DNA from: JAEZHK01 sp964575255
GTDB lineage: Bacteria; Bacillota; Clostridia; Christensenellales; Aristaeellaceae
Direction of reading: 5' to 3'
DNA: 64,000 nucleotides
NCBI GenBank assembly: GCA_964575255.1
Contig: CAZNPZ010000007.1
Location: 27,351 to 91,350, forward strand
Of this stretch, positions 7,727 to 15,887 are shown in pieces. The notes under the pieces were generated by a model that had not been told where the DNA came from, searched no databases, and saw only the letters and a program-made list of their open reading frames with translations. Made by a program: the position numbers and the translations under genes. Numbering within the stretch: position 1 is the first letter of the stretch; the number at the start of each line of letters is the position of its first letter.

Positions 7727-8728
7727 ATGGCGATCATCGAGAAGATCATGCTCAAAGCGAAAGCGGACGTTCGTCACATCGTATTGCCAGAGGGCGAGGA
7801 GAAGCGCAATATCGCCGCCGCGTCCAAGGTTGTAAAGGAAGGCCTGGCCCGCGTCACCCTGCTGGGAGACCCGGCGAAGATCGCCGAAACAGCCAAAACC
7901 CTGGGTGTAGACCTCGAAGGTGTCCAGATCGTCAACCCCGCCTCGAGCGAGAAGGCCAAGCCTTACGCCGAGGCGCTTTATATGCTGCGCAAGGACAAGG
8001 GCATGACGGCTGAAGAAGCCGCGAAGAAGCTCGCCGACCCGATGTACTACGGCGTCATGATGGTAAAAATGGGCGACGCGGAAGGCCTGGTCTCCGGCGC
8101 GATTCACTCAACCGGCGACATGCTCCGGCCCGCGCTTCAGATCATCAAGTCAAAGCCCGGCATCAAGACGGTGTCCTCCTGCTTCCTGATGGAAAGCCCT
8201 GACACGACCTACGGCGAGGGCGGCGTGATGATCTTCGCGGACTGCGCGGTCATCCCAAACCCCACCGCCGAGGAACTGGCGAACATCGCCGTCGCCGCGG
8301 CGGACTCCGCCCGGAGCCTCGCCGGTATGGAGCCGAAAGTCGCACTCCTGTCCTTCTCCACCAAGGGCAGCGCCAGCCACGAGCTGGTGACCAAGGTGCA
8401 GGAAGCCACCCGCATCGCGCATGAGCTCGCGCCCGACCTGAAGTTGGACGGCGAACTCCAGGCGGACGCCGCGCTGGTGGAATCCGTGGGACAACTGAAG
8501 AGCCCCGGCTCCCATGTCGCGGGTCACGCAAACGTACTGGTCTTCCCCGACCTGCAGGCGGGCAACATCGGTTACAAACTGGTGCAGCGGCTGGGCGGCG
8601 CGGAGGCCTACGGCCCGGTGCTGCAGGGCCTCGCGAAGCCCTGCAACGACCTGTCCCGCGGCTGCTCGGTGGATGACATCGTCGCGACCGTCGCAATTAC
8701 CGCGGTACAGGCGCAACAAAAGAATTGA
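7727..8728 (+). CDS. pta: Phosphate acetyltransferase
   Basis: A 333-residue enzyme converting acetyl-CoA plus phosphate to acetyl phosphate and CoA. It is full length for the short class found in Firmicutes. Family segments include VLPEGEEKRN near the N-terminus, GLVSGAIHSTGDMLRPAL, and LDGELQADAAL with HANVLVFPDLQAGN in the C-terminal half. The ATG at 7727 has GGGAGGAG 7 nt upstream; an in-frame start 45 nt earlier lacks one. The acetate kinase gene follows after 35 bp, giving the two-step route that makes ATP from acetyl-CoA. Confidence 0.96.
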   Translation: MAIIEKIMLKAKADVRHIVLPEGEEKRNIAAASKVVKEGLARVTLLGDPAKIAETAKTLGVDLEGVQIVNPASSEKAKPYAEALYMLRKDKGMTAEEAAKKLADPMYYGVMMVKMGDAEGLVSGAIHSTGDMLRPALQIIKSKPGIKTVSSCFLMESPDTTYGEGGVMIFADCAVIPNPTAEELANIAVAAADSARSLAGMEPKVALLSFSTKGSASHELVTKVQEATRIAHELAPDLKLDGELQADAALVESVGQLKSPGSHVAGHANVLVFPDLQAGNIGYKLVQRLGGAEAYGPVLQGLAKPCNDLSRGCSVDDIVATVAITAVQAQQKN

Positions 8729-8763
8729 TTACATCGCGTTTGCGAGAAAGGTTTGAGCCAAAC

Positions 8764-9945
8764 ATGAAAATCCTGGTGATCAACGCGGGCTCCTCTTCCC
8801 TGAAGTATCAGCTGATCGATATGCAGAATGGTCAGGTGCTGGCCAAGGGACTGGCTGAGCGCATCGGCATTGACGGCAGCAAGCTGACCCATCAGTACGG
8901 GGATCAGAAATACGTGGTCGAACAGCCGATGAAGACCCATACCGACGCGATCCAACTGGTCTTGGACGCGCTGATTGATCCCGCCCACGGCGTGATCACG
9001 TCCATCGAGGAGATCGGCGCGGTGGGGCACCGCGTGCTGCACGGCGGCGACAAGTTTACCGCGTCCTGCGTGATCGACGAGACGGTCGAGAAGGCCATCG
9101 AGGACTGCATCCCGCTGGGCCCGCTGCACAACCCGGCGAACCTGATGGGCATCCGCGCCTGCCAGCGGGTCATGCCCGACACCAAGCAGGTGGCCGTGTT
9201 CGACACCGCGTTTCACCAGACCATGCCGCCCAAGGCGTATCTCTATGGCATTCCGATGGAATACTACAAAAAGCACGCCATCCGCCGCTACGGCTTCCAC
9301 GGTACCAGCCACCGTTACGTGTCCGCTCGCGCGATCCGGCTGACCGGCGCGAAGAAGCTGATCGTGTGCCATCTGGGCAACGGTTCCTCGCTGAGCGCGG
9401 TGGTGGACGGCAAGTGCGTGGACACCTCGATGGGTCTGACGCCTCTGGAAGGCGTTTTGATGGGTACCCGCTCCGGCAGCCTCGACCCGGCGGTGGTGGA
9501 GACGATCGCGACCCGCGAGAACATGACCGCCGCGCAGGTGGTGGACATGCTCAACAAGAAGTCGGGCCTGATCGGCGTCAGCGGCCGTTCCAGCGACATG
9601 CGCGACGTGGTCGCCGGCGCGAAGGAAGGCGACGAGCGCTGCAAGGTCACCCGCGAAATGTGGGCGTACGGCATCCGCAAGTACATCGGCGCCTACGCAG
9701 CCGCGATGGGCGGTCTGGACGCGCTGATCTTCACCGCGGGCATCGGCGAAAACGACGCCTCCGGTCGCGCCGAGATCTGCGAAGGCCTGGAGTTCCTGGG
9801 CGTGGAACTGGATCCCGCGAAGAACGAAGGCAAGAGAAGCGAGGGCGAGATTTCCAGGGACGGCTCCAAGGTCAAGGTGTGGGTCATCCCCACCAACGAG
9901 GAGCTGGCCATCGCCCAGGACACGCTGGAACTTACGCAAAAATAA
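8764..9945 (+). CDS. ackA: Acetate kinase
   Basis: A 393-residue ASKHA-fold kinase that transfers the phosphoryl group of acetyl phosphate to ADP. Motifs: INAGSSSLKYQL at the N-terminus, GHRVLHGG, HNPANL, YGFHGTSHRYV, HLGNGSSL and GTRSGSLDPA. The ATG at 8764 starts the conserved MKILVINAG; an earlier in-frame start at 8725 would run into pta. It is co-transcribed with pta. Its TAA is immediately followed by the promoter of the next operon. Confidence 0.97.
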   Translation: MKILVINAGSSSLKYQLIDMQNGQVLAKGLAERIGIDGSKLTHQYGDQKYVVEQPMKTHTDAIQLVLDALIDPAHGVITSIEEIGAVGHRVLHGGDKFTASCVIDETVEKAIEDCIPLGPLHNPANLMGIRACQRVMPDTKQVAVFDTAFHQTMPPKAYLYGIPMEYYKKHAIRRYGFHGTSHRYVSARAIRLTGAKKLIVCHLGNGSSLSAVVDGKCVDTSMGLTPLEGVLMGTRSGSLDPAVVETIATRENMTAAQVVDMLNKKSGLIGVSGRSSDMRDVVAGAKEGDERCKVTREMWAYGIRKYIGAYAAAMGGLDALIFTAGIGENDASGRAEICEGLEFLGVELDPAKNEGKRSEGEISRDGSKVKVWVIPTNEELAIAQDTLELTQK

Positions 9946-9946
9946 T

Positions 9947-9975
9947 TTGACAATTCCGCTGCCAGGCTTTACAAT
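9947..9975 (+). promoter_or_regulatory. Sigma-A promoter for yceD-rpmF
   Basis: TTGACA (9947-9952), 17-bp spacer, TACAAT (9970-9975), beginning 2 bp after the ackA stop codon. Confidence 0.85.
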
Positions 9976-10008
9976 AAGCTGGTTAGCCCCTGCGAGGTGA
10001 TTGCCCCC

Positions 10009-10518
10009 ATGATCGATGTGTCCAACGCGCTCAAGAATCCGGGACAGGCCTATCCGTTTGAATGCCCGCTGGCGCTCGAACCGATGGACGTCCTGAGCGA
10101 TGAGATCACGTTGACGGACATCCTCTTAAAGGGCGAGATGACCGGCGCGGGCGAATCGGTTTCGGTTCGGGGAACGGTGCGCGCGGATCTCCACGCCCAC
10201 TGCGCGAGGTGCCTGAAGGAAGTCTCGCAGCCGCTGAAGTCCGAAATCGACGAGGTGTTCGTGCGCGAGGCCGACCCGGAAAACCCCGACCACCGGCTGT
10301 TGGAAGGCCACGAGATTGACCTGACGAGCCCGGCGCGGGAAGCGCTCCTTCTGGAGATGCCGATGCGGCTTCTCTGTCGGAAGGACTGCAAAGGGCTCTG
10401 CCCGGTCTGCGGCGCGAACCTCAACGACAAGTCCTGCGAATGCCCGAAGGGCGAGCCAAAGCCCAACCCCTTCGCGGCGCTCAGTAAGCTCTACCCCAAT
10501 GACGACGAGGAGGTGTAA
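10009..10518 (+). CDS. yceD: YceD/DUF177 family protein
   Basis: A 169-residue protein of the DUF177 family, linked in bacteria to 23S rRNA maturation and almost always encoded just before rpmF. Visible signature: CARCLKEV in the middle, and a C-terminal cysteine cluster LLCRKDCKGLCPVCGANL. The ATG at 10009 is chosen because GAGGTGA lies 8 nt upstream; the GTG at 9997 would put that ribosome site inside the gene. The rpmF start codon lies 3 bp after its stop. Confidence 0.88.
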   Translation: MIDVSNALKNPGQAYPFECPLALEPMDVLSDEITLTDILLKGEMTGAGESVSVRGTVRADLHAHCARCLKEVSQPLKSEIDEVFVREADPENPDHRLLEGHEIDLTSPAREALLLEMPMRLLCRKDCKGLCPVCGANLNDKSCECPKGEPKPNPFAALSKLYPNDDEEV

Positions 10519-10520
10519 TC

Positions 10521-10721
10521 ATGGCCGTACCGAAGTATAAAACGTCAAAGGCGCGCAAGCACTCCCGCCGCGCCGCCAATTGGAAGCTGTCTGTGCCCGG
10601 CATCGTCAAGTGCCCGCGCTGCCAGAAGATGAAACTGAGCCACCGCGTGTGCAAGCACTGCGGCTACTACGATGGGCAGAAGGTCATCGACATGGAGCCC
10701 GAAAAGAAGCAGGCGAAGTAA
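10521..10721 (+). CDS. rpmF: 50S ribosomal protein L32
   Basis: A 66-residue L32 of the zinc-binding type. The N-terminus is MAVPKYKTSKARKHSRRA, followed by CPRC and CKHCGYY, which supply the four zinc-ligand cysteines. GGAGGTG overlaps the end of yceD just upstream of the ATG. In many Clostridia plsX follows; here a terminator and a glycosyltransferase follow instead. Confidence 0.97.
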   Translation: MAVPKYKTSKARKHSRRAANWKLSVPGIVKCPRCQKMKLSHRVCKHCGYYDGQKVIDMEPEKKQAK

Positions 10722-10742
10722 GTTCCCAAGCATTGTTCATAG

Positions 10743-10776
10743 GCCCCTATCCAAACGATAGGGGCTTATCTTTTTA
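10743..10776 (+). terminator. Rho-independent terminator after rpmF
   Basis: Perfect 9-bp stem (10743-10751 with 10757-10765), loop CAAAC, followed by TTATCTTTTT. Confidence 0.92.
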
Positions 10777-10782
10777 TAAACA

Positions 10783-10811
10783 TTGACGGCGAAACTGTGG
10801 CGTGATAGAAT
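10783..10811 (+). promoter_or_regulatory. Promoter for the glycosyltransferase gene
   Basis: TTGACG (10783-10788), 17-bp spacer, TAGAAT (10806-10811) with an upstream TG (extended -10). Confidence 0.8.
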
Positions 10812-10856
10812 CAAAGCCAAAGTGTACAAACCGCAAATGGTCGGAGGCCCAAAGGA

Positions 10857-11675
10857 ATGCTACTTTCCGTCATCACCGTCTGTTTCAATGCGGAAAAGGA
10901 AATCAAGAAGACCTTGGCTTCGGTAGTTTCGCAAAGCGCGCAAATCTTCGAATACATCATTGTGGACGGCGCTTCGACGGACGGGACGATGGCGGTTGTG
11001 GACTCCTTCCGCCCGGCGTTTGAGGATAGAGGCATCCCCCTCCGCGTGATCAGCGAGAAGGATCGCGGCATCTACGACGCGATGAACAAGGGCGTGCGGC
11101 TCTCATCCGGCACATGGCTGAACTTCATGAACGCCGGGGACAGGTTTGAGAGCGCGGCGGTGCTCGATTCCGTGCGCGAAACGCTGGAACAAGGCGACGC
11201 GGACGTCGTCTACGGGAGCACGGTGTATGTGTATCACGGTATGATGCGCTACGGTGACCCACTGCCGCTGGATCGCTTCGTCCGCAAGCAGCCGATCTGC
11301 CACCAGAGCAGCTTCATCCGCGCTTCGCTACTTATGGAACACCCGTACGACGATGGCTATAAAAGCGGCGGGGACTACGACTTCTTCCTCTGGGCGTATC
11401 GGCGGGGCGCGAAGTACCGTCAGGTGAGTCAACGCGTCGCGGTGTTTGAAAACGGCGGATTTGCGGACAGTCATCGCTCACTGATGATGCTGGAACGGGC
11501 CAGGGCGCAGTATCGGCACGGCATGATACGAACGCGGCGCTACCTCCGCCTAACGGCGCTCGCGAGAGTCGAACAACTCCGGGAGGCGTTCCGCTCCGAA
11601 GCGCAGGCGCAGCGTCTGAACGACAGAATTTTCGGCAGGGAAAAGGGCTGGGTCAAGAGCGAATACGAAGAATGA
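10857..11675 (+). CDS. Family 2 glycosyltransferase
   Basis: A 272-residue GT-A-fold transferase. Family features: LLSVITVCFNAEKEI at the N-terminus, the nucleotide-binding IIVDGASTDGT, the DRGIYDAMNKG segment and NAGD. It should transfer a sugar from a nucleotide sugar to a glycan acceptor at the cytoplasmic face; donor and acceptor are unknown. No membrane helix is seen. It is a single-gene unit with its own promoter and terminator, so it is not obviously part of a polysaccharide cluster. Confidence 0.9.
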   Translation: MLLSVITVCFNAEKEIKKTLASVVSQSAQIFEYIIVDGASTDGTMAVVDSFRPAFEDRGIPLRVISEKDRGIYDAMNKGVRLSSGTWLNFMNAGDRFESAAVLDSVRETLEQGDADVVYGSTVYVYHGMMRYGDPLPLDRFVRKQPICHQSSFIRASLLMEHPYDDGYKSGGDYDFFLWAYRRGAKYRQVSQRVAVFENGGFADSHRSLMMLERARAQYRHGMIRTRRYLRLTALARVEQLREAFRSEAQAQRLNDRIFGREKGWVKSEYEE

Positions 11676-11686
11676 TTCTTACAAAA

Positions 11687-11720
11687 GCCCGGCGTCCGCC
11701 GAAACGGACGCCGGGCGCTT
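11687..11720. terminator. Bidirectional terminator
   Basis: Perfect 12-bp stem (11687-11698 with 11705-11716), followed by GCTTTTCTC on the plus strand and TTTTGT on the minus strand. It separates convergent genes. Confidence 0.9.
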
Positions 11721-11736
11721 TTCTCATGCGGAGTAA

Positions 11737-12456
11737 TCAGCCTTCCAGCGCGTATACCGCCGTCACCGTGGCGCTGACGGTCACGTAGCCGGTGTCCACC
11801 TGGGTGGGCGCCGCGCCCATACCCTCGTCGGCGGCATACTTGGCGTTCACGAAGGGGGCATAGTTGTAATTCTCGGACTCGTTCAGCGAAGTAAGCGCGC
11901 CAAGCGTGACGCCCGCGGCCGCGGCCAGAACATCCGCCTTTTCGCGGGCCTTCTCGACGGCCAGTTTCAGCGCCTGCGCATAGGCCTCGTCGTCATCCTT
12001 CACAGAAAAAGCCACGCCCTGCAGTTGGTTCGCGCCGGCGTCCAGCGCCGCGTCGACCAGCGGGCCGACCAGTTCCATGTCGGCAGTCTTGATGTTCAGC
12101 GTGTGCGACGCGGTGTAGCCGGTCAGCTTCTGCTGCTGGCTGTCGGAATAATCGTAATTGCCCCAGACGCTCAGGTCGCTGACGGAGATGTCCACTTCCT
12201 TCGCGCCTGCCTTGATCAGCGCCTTCTTGATGGCGGCAATACTCTTGTTGACAGCGGTCTGCGCGGCCACCGCGCCCTTGGCGGTCTCGCTGACGCCCAG
12301 CGTGATCGTGGCGGTGTCCGGCTTCATGTTGACCACGCCGGTACCGGAGACAGTCACCTGCGCACCGCCGCCGGACGCGGCCTCCGCGAACGCCTGCATC
12401 GGCGAAAGCATCAGAAGCGCCACCAGCGTCAGAGCCATAACCTTCCAGAACTTCAT
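11737..12456 (-). CDS. SIMPL-domain (DUF541) exported protein
   Basis: A 239-residue protein with a signal peptide (MKFWKVMALTLVALLML, cleavage near AFAEA) followed by a SIMPL/DUF541 domain starting VTVSGTGVVNMKPDTATI. Members are periplasmic or surface proteins of poorly known function, some linked to oxidative stress. AAGGAGTG precedes the ATG at 12456. It lies 80 bp downstream of the DUF4349 anti-sigma gene, so it is probably the third gene of the sigma operon and a candidate envelope-stress target. Confidence 0.88.
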   Translation of the reverse strand: MKFWKVMALTLVALLMLSPMQAFAEAASGGGAQVTVSGTGVVNMKPDTATITLGVSETAKGAVAAQTAVNKSIAAIKKALIKAGAKEVDISVSDLSVWGNYDYSDSQQQKLTGYTASHTLNIKTADMELVGPLVDAALDAGANQLQGVAFSVKDDDEAYAQALKLAVEKAREKADVLAAAAGVTLGALTSLNESENYNYAPFVNAKYAADEGMGAAPTQVDTGYVTVSATVTAVYALEG

Positions 12457-12536
12457 GATAATCACTCCTTCAACCTCGTTTTTGGGTACAAAAATGGCGC
12501 ATGGCGAAATTTGCATGCGCCACAGGGGAACCTTGA

Positions 12537-13784
12537 TTATCTGCGCCTGCGGGCGCGAACCACCCGGACGATCACGACGATCAGCACGATGAGCGGGATC
12601 AGCACGATCAACACCGGCGCGAATGCCGCGAGCATCACCGCCATGTCCTGCAAAAAGCCGCTGAGCCAATTGACCGAATCGAAGAATCCGGTGCGGATGC
12701 GCTCGATCAGGCTGTCGCCCACCGGCTGCACCTGGTCGCGAACCGGCACTTCGGCAAGGTGAACGCTGACCTGGGCGTAGTCCGCCTGGCTGTCCCAGCC
12801 GCGGATGCGGCCTTCCAGCGAATCGATCTCGGCCTGCAGGTCGTAGAACTTGTCCTGCAGCTCGACGACGGCGGTTAAGTCGGTGGCGGTCTGCATCAGC
12901 TTGTTGATCTGATCCCGCTGCGTCTTCAGCGCGCTCAGCCGGGCGCTGGCGTCAAAGTACTGGGAGGACACGTCCTCCGCGTTCTTGCTTTTATAGACGA
13001 CGTTTCCGATCACGTCCAGGCTGGTCAGGAATTCGTCCAACTGGGCGCTGGGCACGCGGATCGTCATGTCGCGCTGCCGTCCGGCCGTATCGCCGGGCTT
13101 GATGGGCTGACCGCTCTGGCTATCGGCCTCATAGTACCCTTCGTACTCGGCGACGAGGTTGTCGACATTCTGGCTGTCGGTGTCATAGGCGGTGGTCTCC
13201 ATCGAGTAGCTGGCCGAGCGAAGCACGACCTGCGTATGCGAGGCGCCGGAATTCGTGATCACCTGCTGATCCGCGGGCGTATTGGTGCCTTCCATCGCGC
13301 CGTCCGGCGTAAGGCTCATCATGCCGGAATCCTCGGCCCGGTCTTCGACGACGCCGCCGTACGGGGCGGAGGCATCGTACATCGCGTTGACCGGAGCCTT
13401 GGCGGACATTCTCGCATATTGCGCCGGGGGCGCGGTGACACCCTGCCGAAGCATTGCCGTGGACACCGTAAGGAGCGTCAGCGCCGCCGCGATCCAGCCC
13501 ATGCCGCGCGTCCAGGCTCCGACCCTCCGCGCCTTCTTCCGGTTCTCCAGGTCGCCCCGGACGGCCTTGCGCCACGCGGCCTGCGCTTCCAAAGGAACCG
13601 TCAGCCCTTCGTCCATCTCGGCGCACATGGTCAATAGCCGCGTCATCGTCTCCAGCTTCTGGCCGCAGACGAGGCAATCCTTCGCGTGATCGTTCATCCT
13701 GTCGCGCGTCTCCCGGTCGAGTTCGCCGTCCAGGTACGCATTCAGGTTGGAATCAAACCAACGGCATTTCTCTTGTTCGTTCAT
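12537..13784 (-). CDS. Zinc-finger anti-sigma factor fused to DUF4349 domain
   Basis: A 415-residue membrane protein. Residues 1-60 hold an anti-sigma zinc finger with HAKDCLVC (Hx3CxxC). A first membrane helix lies near residues 90-112. An extracellular DUF4349 domain (about 190-350) includes a helical stretch rich in Gln, Lys and Glu, and a second membrane helix (LIVLIPLIVLIVVIV) ends the protein with ARRRR. GGAGGGAAAG precedes the ATG. It starts 23 bp after the ECF sigma gene, the standard order for a sigma/anti-sigma pair. The external domain probably senses an envelope signal that releases the sigma factor; the signal is unknown. Confidence 0.88.
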   Translation of the reverse strand: MNEQEKCRWFDSNLNAYLDGELDRETRDRMNDHAKDCLVCGQKLETMTRLLTMCAEMDEGLTVPLEAQAAWRKAVRGDLENRKKARRVGAWTRGMGWIAAALTLLTVSTAMLRQGVTAPPAQYARMSAKAPVNAMYDASAPYGGVVEDRAEDSGMMSLTPDGAMEGTNTPADQQVITNSGASHTQVVLRSASYSMETTAYDTDSQNVDNLVAEYEGYYEADSQSGQPIKPGDTAGRQRDMTIRVPSAQLDEFLTSLDVIGNVVYKSKNAEDVSSQYFDASARLSALKTQRDQINKLMQTATDLTAVVELQDKFYDLQAEIDSLEGRIRGWDSQADYAQVSVHLAEVPVRDQVQPVGDSLIERIRTGFFDSVNWLSGFLQDMAVMLAAFAPVLIVLIPLIVLIVVIVRVVRARRRR

Positions 13785-13807
13785 GCGCTTTCCCTCCTTT
13801 CCGCCAC

Positions 13808-14392
13808 TTAGACCGGATACCGGCCAAAAAGTTCCGGCTGCCTCACCAGCACTTCACGTAGCTTTTCGCGGCCCCGGCTGATGCGGGATTTGATCGTGCC
13901 AACGTTCGCTTCCAGCATTCGGGCGATCTCATCGTAACTGAACCCCTGTACGTCTCGCAGCACGATCGCGGCGCGCATGTCCTCCGGCAGGTCCGCGATC
14001 GCCTTTTCCAGCGTGCGCCGCTGCTCGGAGGCGATGGAGTGCTGTTCCGGGGTCTCCCCCTCGTCGGTGGGCGACCAGCCGGTGTCCAACAGCACGTCCA
14101 GCGATGTCGCGGTGCGCAGCTTCCGCCGCCTGAGTTCATCCAGGCAGGTATTCATCGTGATTCGGTACGCCCAGGTGGCAAAGGAGGACTGCCCCTTGAA
14201 GTTTGAAATGGCGCGGTAGATGCGCAGCATCGCCTCCTGAAGGCAATCCTGCGCGTCCTCGCGGTTGCCGCACATCCGAAGCGACACCGCGTACATGCGG
14301 CTTTCATGCGCGCGCATCAGCAGTTCAAACGCGGATTCATCGCCTTGCGTAGCCCTGCGGACCAGTTCGCGCTCGTCGGGCGCGTTTTGCAA
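13808..14392 (-). CDS. ECF sigma factor (SigW-like)
   Basis: A protein of about 194 residues with sigma region 2 (DCLQEAMLRIYRAISNFKG, FATWAYRITMNTCLDELR) and region 4 with the helix-turn-helix FSYDEIARMLEANVGTIKSR. It directs RNA polymerase to stress promoters. The start is inferred as the TTG at 14392 because GAGGTGA lies 5 nt upstream and the conserved part begins soon after (DERELVRRATQGDE). An open frame extends to 14578 but crosses the promoter. The anti-sigma gene follows. Confidence 0.9.
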   Translation of the reverse strand: MQNAPDERELVRRATQGDESAFELLMRAHESRMYAVSLRMCGNREDAQDCLQEAMLRIYRAISNFKGQSSFATWAYRITMNTCLDELRRRKLRTATSLDVLLDTGWSPTDEGETPEQHSIASEQRRTLEKAIADLPEDMRAAIVLRDVQGFSYDEIARMLEANVGTIKSRISRGREKLREVLVRQPELFGRYPV

Positions 14393-14417
14393 GCCGATCA
14401 CCTCACTTCCACCTGCT

Positions 14418-14447
14418 ATTATACACATAAACGCGGTAAATAACCAA
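14418..14447 (-). promoter_or_regulatory. Promoter of the ECF sigma operon
   Basis: Minus strand TTGGTT (14442-14447), 18-bp spacer, TATAAT (14418-14423). It looks sigma-A dependent; I see no GGAAC-type ECF -35. Confidence 0.6.
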
Positions 14448-14604
14448 TTTCGGCCGGCATTTTCCAGCCATTCTTTCTTTGGACGCAATACACCTCGCGC
14501 GGTTGCATCATTTTGACACAATCGGCAAATTTCCGGATAAAGGCGCTCGCCGACGGCCACCCCGACGGAGCGACGCACGCAATACCCCTATCAAGAAACC
14601 TCTG

Positions 14605-14639
14605 CCGGGAAATTTCTCCGCGCCGCACCGGGAAATTTC
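14605..14639. repeat. Direct repeat CCGGGAAATTTC upstream of tRNA-Leu promoter
   Basis: Two exact 12-bp copies at 14605-14616 and 14628-14639, 23 bp start to start, ending 10 bp before the tRNA -35. An inverted partial copy (AAATTTCCGG) is near 14525. Otherwise 14448-14604 holds nothing I can identify. Confidence 0.7.
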
Positions 14640-14649
14640 ACGCCGGGAC

Positions 14650-14678
14650 TTGCTTTTTACCAGCCGATCCCGTATAAT
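14650..14678 (+). promoter_or_regulatory. Promoter for tRNA-Leu
   Basis: TTGCTT (14650-14655), 17-bp spacer, TATAAT (14673-14678), 15 bp before the mature tRNA 5' end. Confidence 0.85.
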
Positions 14679-14692
14679 AAAACCCGCATCGC

Positions 14693-14778
14693 GCCGGAAT
14701 GATGGAATGGCAGACGTGACGGACTCAAAATCCGTTGGTGGCGACACCGTGCGGGTTCAAGTCCCGCTTCCGGCACCA
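14693..14778 (+). tRNA. tRNA-Leu (anticodon CAA)
   Basis: An 86-nt class II tRNA. The acceptor arms GCCGGAA and TTCCGGC pair perfectly. The anticodon arm is ACGGA-CTCAAAA-TCCGT, placing CAA at positions 34-36, which reads UUG. A long variable arm (TGGTGGCGACACCG) is typical of leucine. The T arm is GCGGG-TTCAAGT-CCCGC, and the 3' CCA is encoded (14776-14778). Confidence 0.96.
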
Positions 14779-14779
14779 C

Positions 14780-14806
14780 AATCCGTCTCGAAAGAGGCGG
14801 ATTTTT
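14780..14806 (+). terminator. Terminator after tRNA-Leu
   Basis: 10-bp stem (14780-14789 with 14794-14803, one wobble), GAAA loop, followed by TTTATTATT. Confidence 0.85.
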
Positions 14807-14819
14807 ATTATTCATTTCA

Positions 14820-14857
14820 AAAACAGCCTGAATCCGAATGAAAACAGGCTGTTTTTC
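14820..14857. terminator. Second terminator-like hairpin
   Basis: 11-bp arms AAAACAGCCTG (14820-14830) and CAGGCTGTTTT (14845-14855), followed by TCG. It works in principle on both strands. From here to 15048 I find no gene, repeat or regulatory site. Confidence 0.7.
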
Positions 14858-15048
14858 GTCTATTTCCGCATAATCCCTTCGATATTTCCTTCAAATTGGG
14901 ATGGATATCCCTTGGGGCTCGCATCTGTACCGCCATCCACCTTAGCAGGTTTTGCGCGCCGCCCGCTATTGAGATTCTCTTCTCTCTTCCCCGGCAGATG
15001 CATCCAACGTTCTTTGAAATCTCGCTGATGGAAATCATCAGGACATCG

Positions 15049-15306
15049 CTACACCGCCCAGCGTCCCGCCGGGGCGCCCTGTCCGCACACGAGCACACGA
15101 CGGCTTTCGCGGGCGGGCTGGCAGATGTAGCGCGCGATCGAATACACGTCGATCATCGTCCCGGCGCAGGCGGTTTCCAGCCGCCCGTCCTCGATCATCC
15201 GGTAGATCGTCTTTCGGTCGCGGTCCAGGATGCGGGCGGCGGTTGTCAGTTTGACCGCTTCACCGTAGCGGGCCACCATTTCTTCGGTGCGTTCGCGGAC
15301 GGACAT
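15049..15306 (-). CDS. Excisionase/AlpA-type helix-turn-helix protein
   Basis: A protein of about 85 residues with a MerR-like winged HTH of the excisionase type: KLTTAARILDRDRKTIYRMI, then EDGRLETACAGTMIDVYSIARYI. Such proteins bind DNA as small regulators or recombination directionality factors. Two ATGs occur, at 15312 and 15306. The second has GGAGG 9 nt upstream and is chosen. No integrase or other mobile gene is nearby, although tRNA-Leu lies 270 bp away. A dyad in its own promoter suggests autoregulation. Confidence 0.7.
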   Translation of the reverse strand: MSVRERTEEMVARYGEAVKLTTAARILDRDRKTIYRMIEDGRLETACAGTMIDVYSIARYICQPARESRRVLVCGQGAPAGRWAV

Positions 15307-15333
15307 GCGCATCTTCCTCCTTCACACGCTGAC

Positions 15334-15347
15334 AGAACACTTGTTCT
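15334..15347. promoter_or_regulatory. Candidate operator dyad AGAACA-CT-TGTTCT
   Basis: Perfect 6-bp inverted repeat with 2-bp centre overlapping the expected transcription start of the HTH gene, a position suited to repression. Confidence 0.5.
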
Positions 15348-15354
15348 ATTTCTT

Positions 15355-15383
15355 ATTGTACGCGAAAAAACGCCGCCTGTCAA
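15355..15383 (-). promoter_or_regulatory. Sigma-A promoter of the HTH gene
   Basis: Minus strand TTGACA (15378-15383), 17-bp spacer, TACAAT (15355-15360). Confidence 0.85.
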
Positions 15384-15423
15384 CGGCGCGGAACCGAACA
15401 CAAGATAACAGTACCGTAAAATA

Positions 15424-15460
15424 AAAAATAGAACCATTCCGCGCGGGTGGTTCTATTTTT
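15424..15460. terminator. Bidirectional terminator
   Basis: Perfect 13-bp arms AAAAATAGAACCA (15424-15436) and its complement (15448-15460), giving a U-tract on either strand. On the minus strand it lies 32 bp after the lipoprotein gene. Confidence 0.85.
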
Positions 15461-15491
15461 CCAGCGATTCTCCAAGGATCACCTGCGATGG

Positions 15492-15704
15492 TCAAGTGCC
15501 GGCGGTGGGTGAGGCCTGGACGGTCGGCGCCATCGTCACGGTCGGAGCGGGCGTCATGTCCGGGGACGCTGCGGGGGCAACCGTCATTGCCGGAACCGTC
15601 GCGACGGGCGCCACGGTGTCCGTAGGCGTCGGCGCGGTCTGCATACAACCGGAGAGCGCAACGAGGGAGAATACCGTCAGGATCACAAGGATCAGTTTAC
15701 CCAT
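15492..15704 (-). CDS. Small Thr/Pro/Ala-rich lipoprotein
   Basis: A 70-residue protein with a type II signal peptide: MGKLILVILTVFSLVALSGC, where LSGC is the lipobox and Cys20 would be lipidated. The remaining 50 residues are almost entirely Thr, Pro, Ala and Val (APTPTDTVAPVATVP pattern) with no fold I recognise. AAGGGGTGA lies 5 nt upstream of the ATG. It is probably a surface-tethered spacer-like peptide; function unknown. Confidence 0.75.
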   Translation of the reverse strand: MGKLILVILTVFSLVALSGCMQTAPTPTDTVAPVATVPAMTVAPAASPDMTPAPTVTMAPTVQASPTAGT

Positions 15705-15808
15705 TCAATCACCCCTTTTGAGATTCTGTCGAGGATTATTCTGAACCGTTCGGGCGCTTTTATGCTGACATATGTTGAGAGTGATGATGCCAATATCAGA
15801 CATGAATT

Positions 15809-15865
15809 GCCGATCAATCGGCAAAACCGCGTTTCGGCAAAAAAAACGGGCTTCGGCGCGGTTTT
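15809..15865 (+). other. Hairpins upstream of the Cys-rich gene
   Basis: GCCGAT-CA-ATCGGC (15809-15822), then AAAACCGCG (15823-15831) pairing with CGCGGTTTT (15857-15865), followed by TCG. This could be a leader or a terminator; no gene ends immediately upstream on the plus strand. Confidence 0.4.
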
Positions 15866-15887
15866 TCGTACGGGAAGATTCGACTCG

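Noticed and set aside
14817..15098. Minus-strand frame of 93 codons
   Set aside because: Overlaps the terminator hairpin and the HTH gene in another frame, with no ribosome site or recognisable motif.
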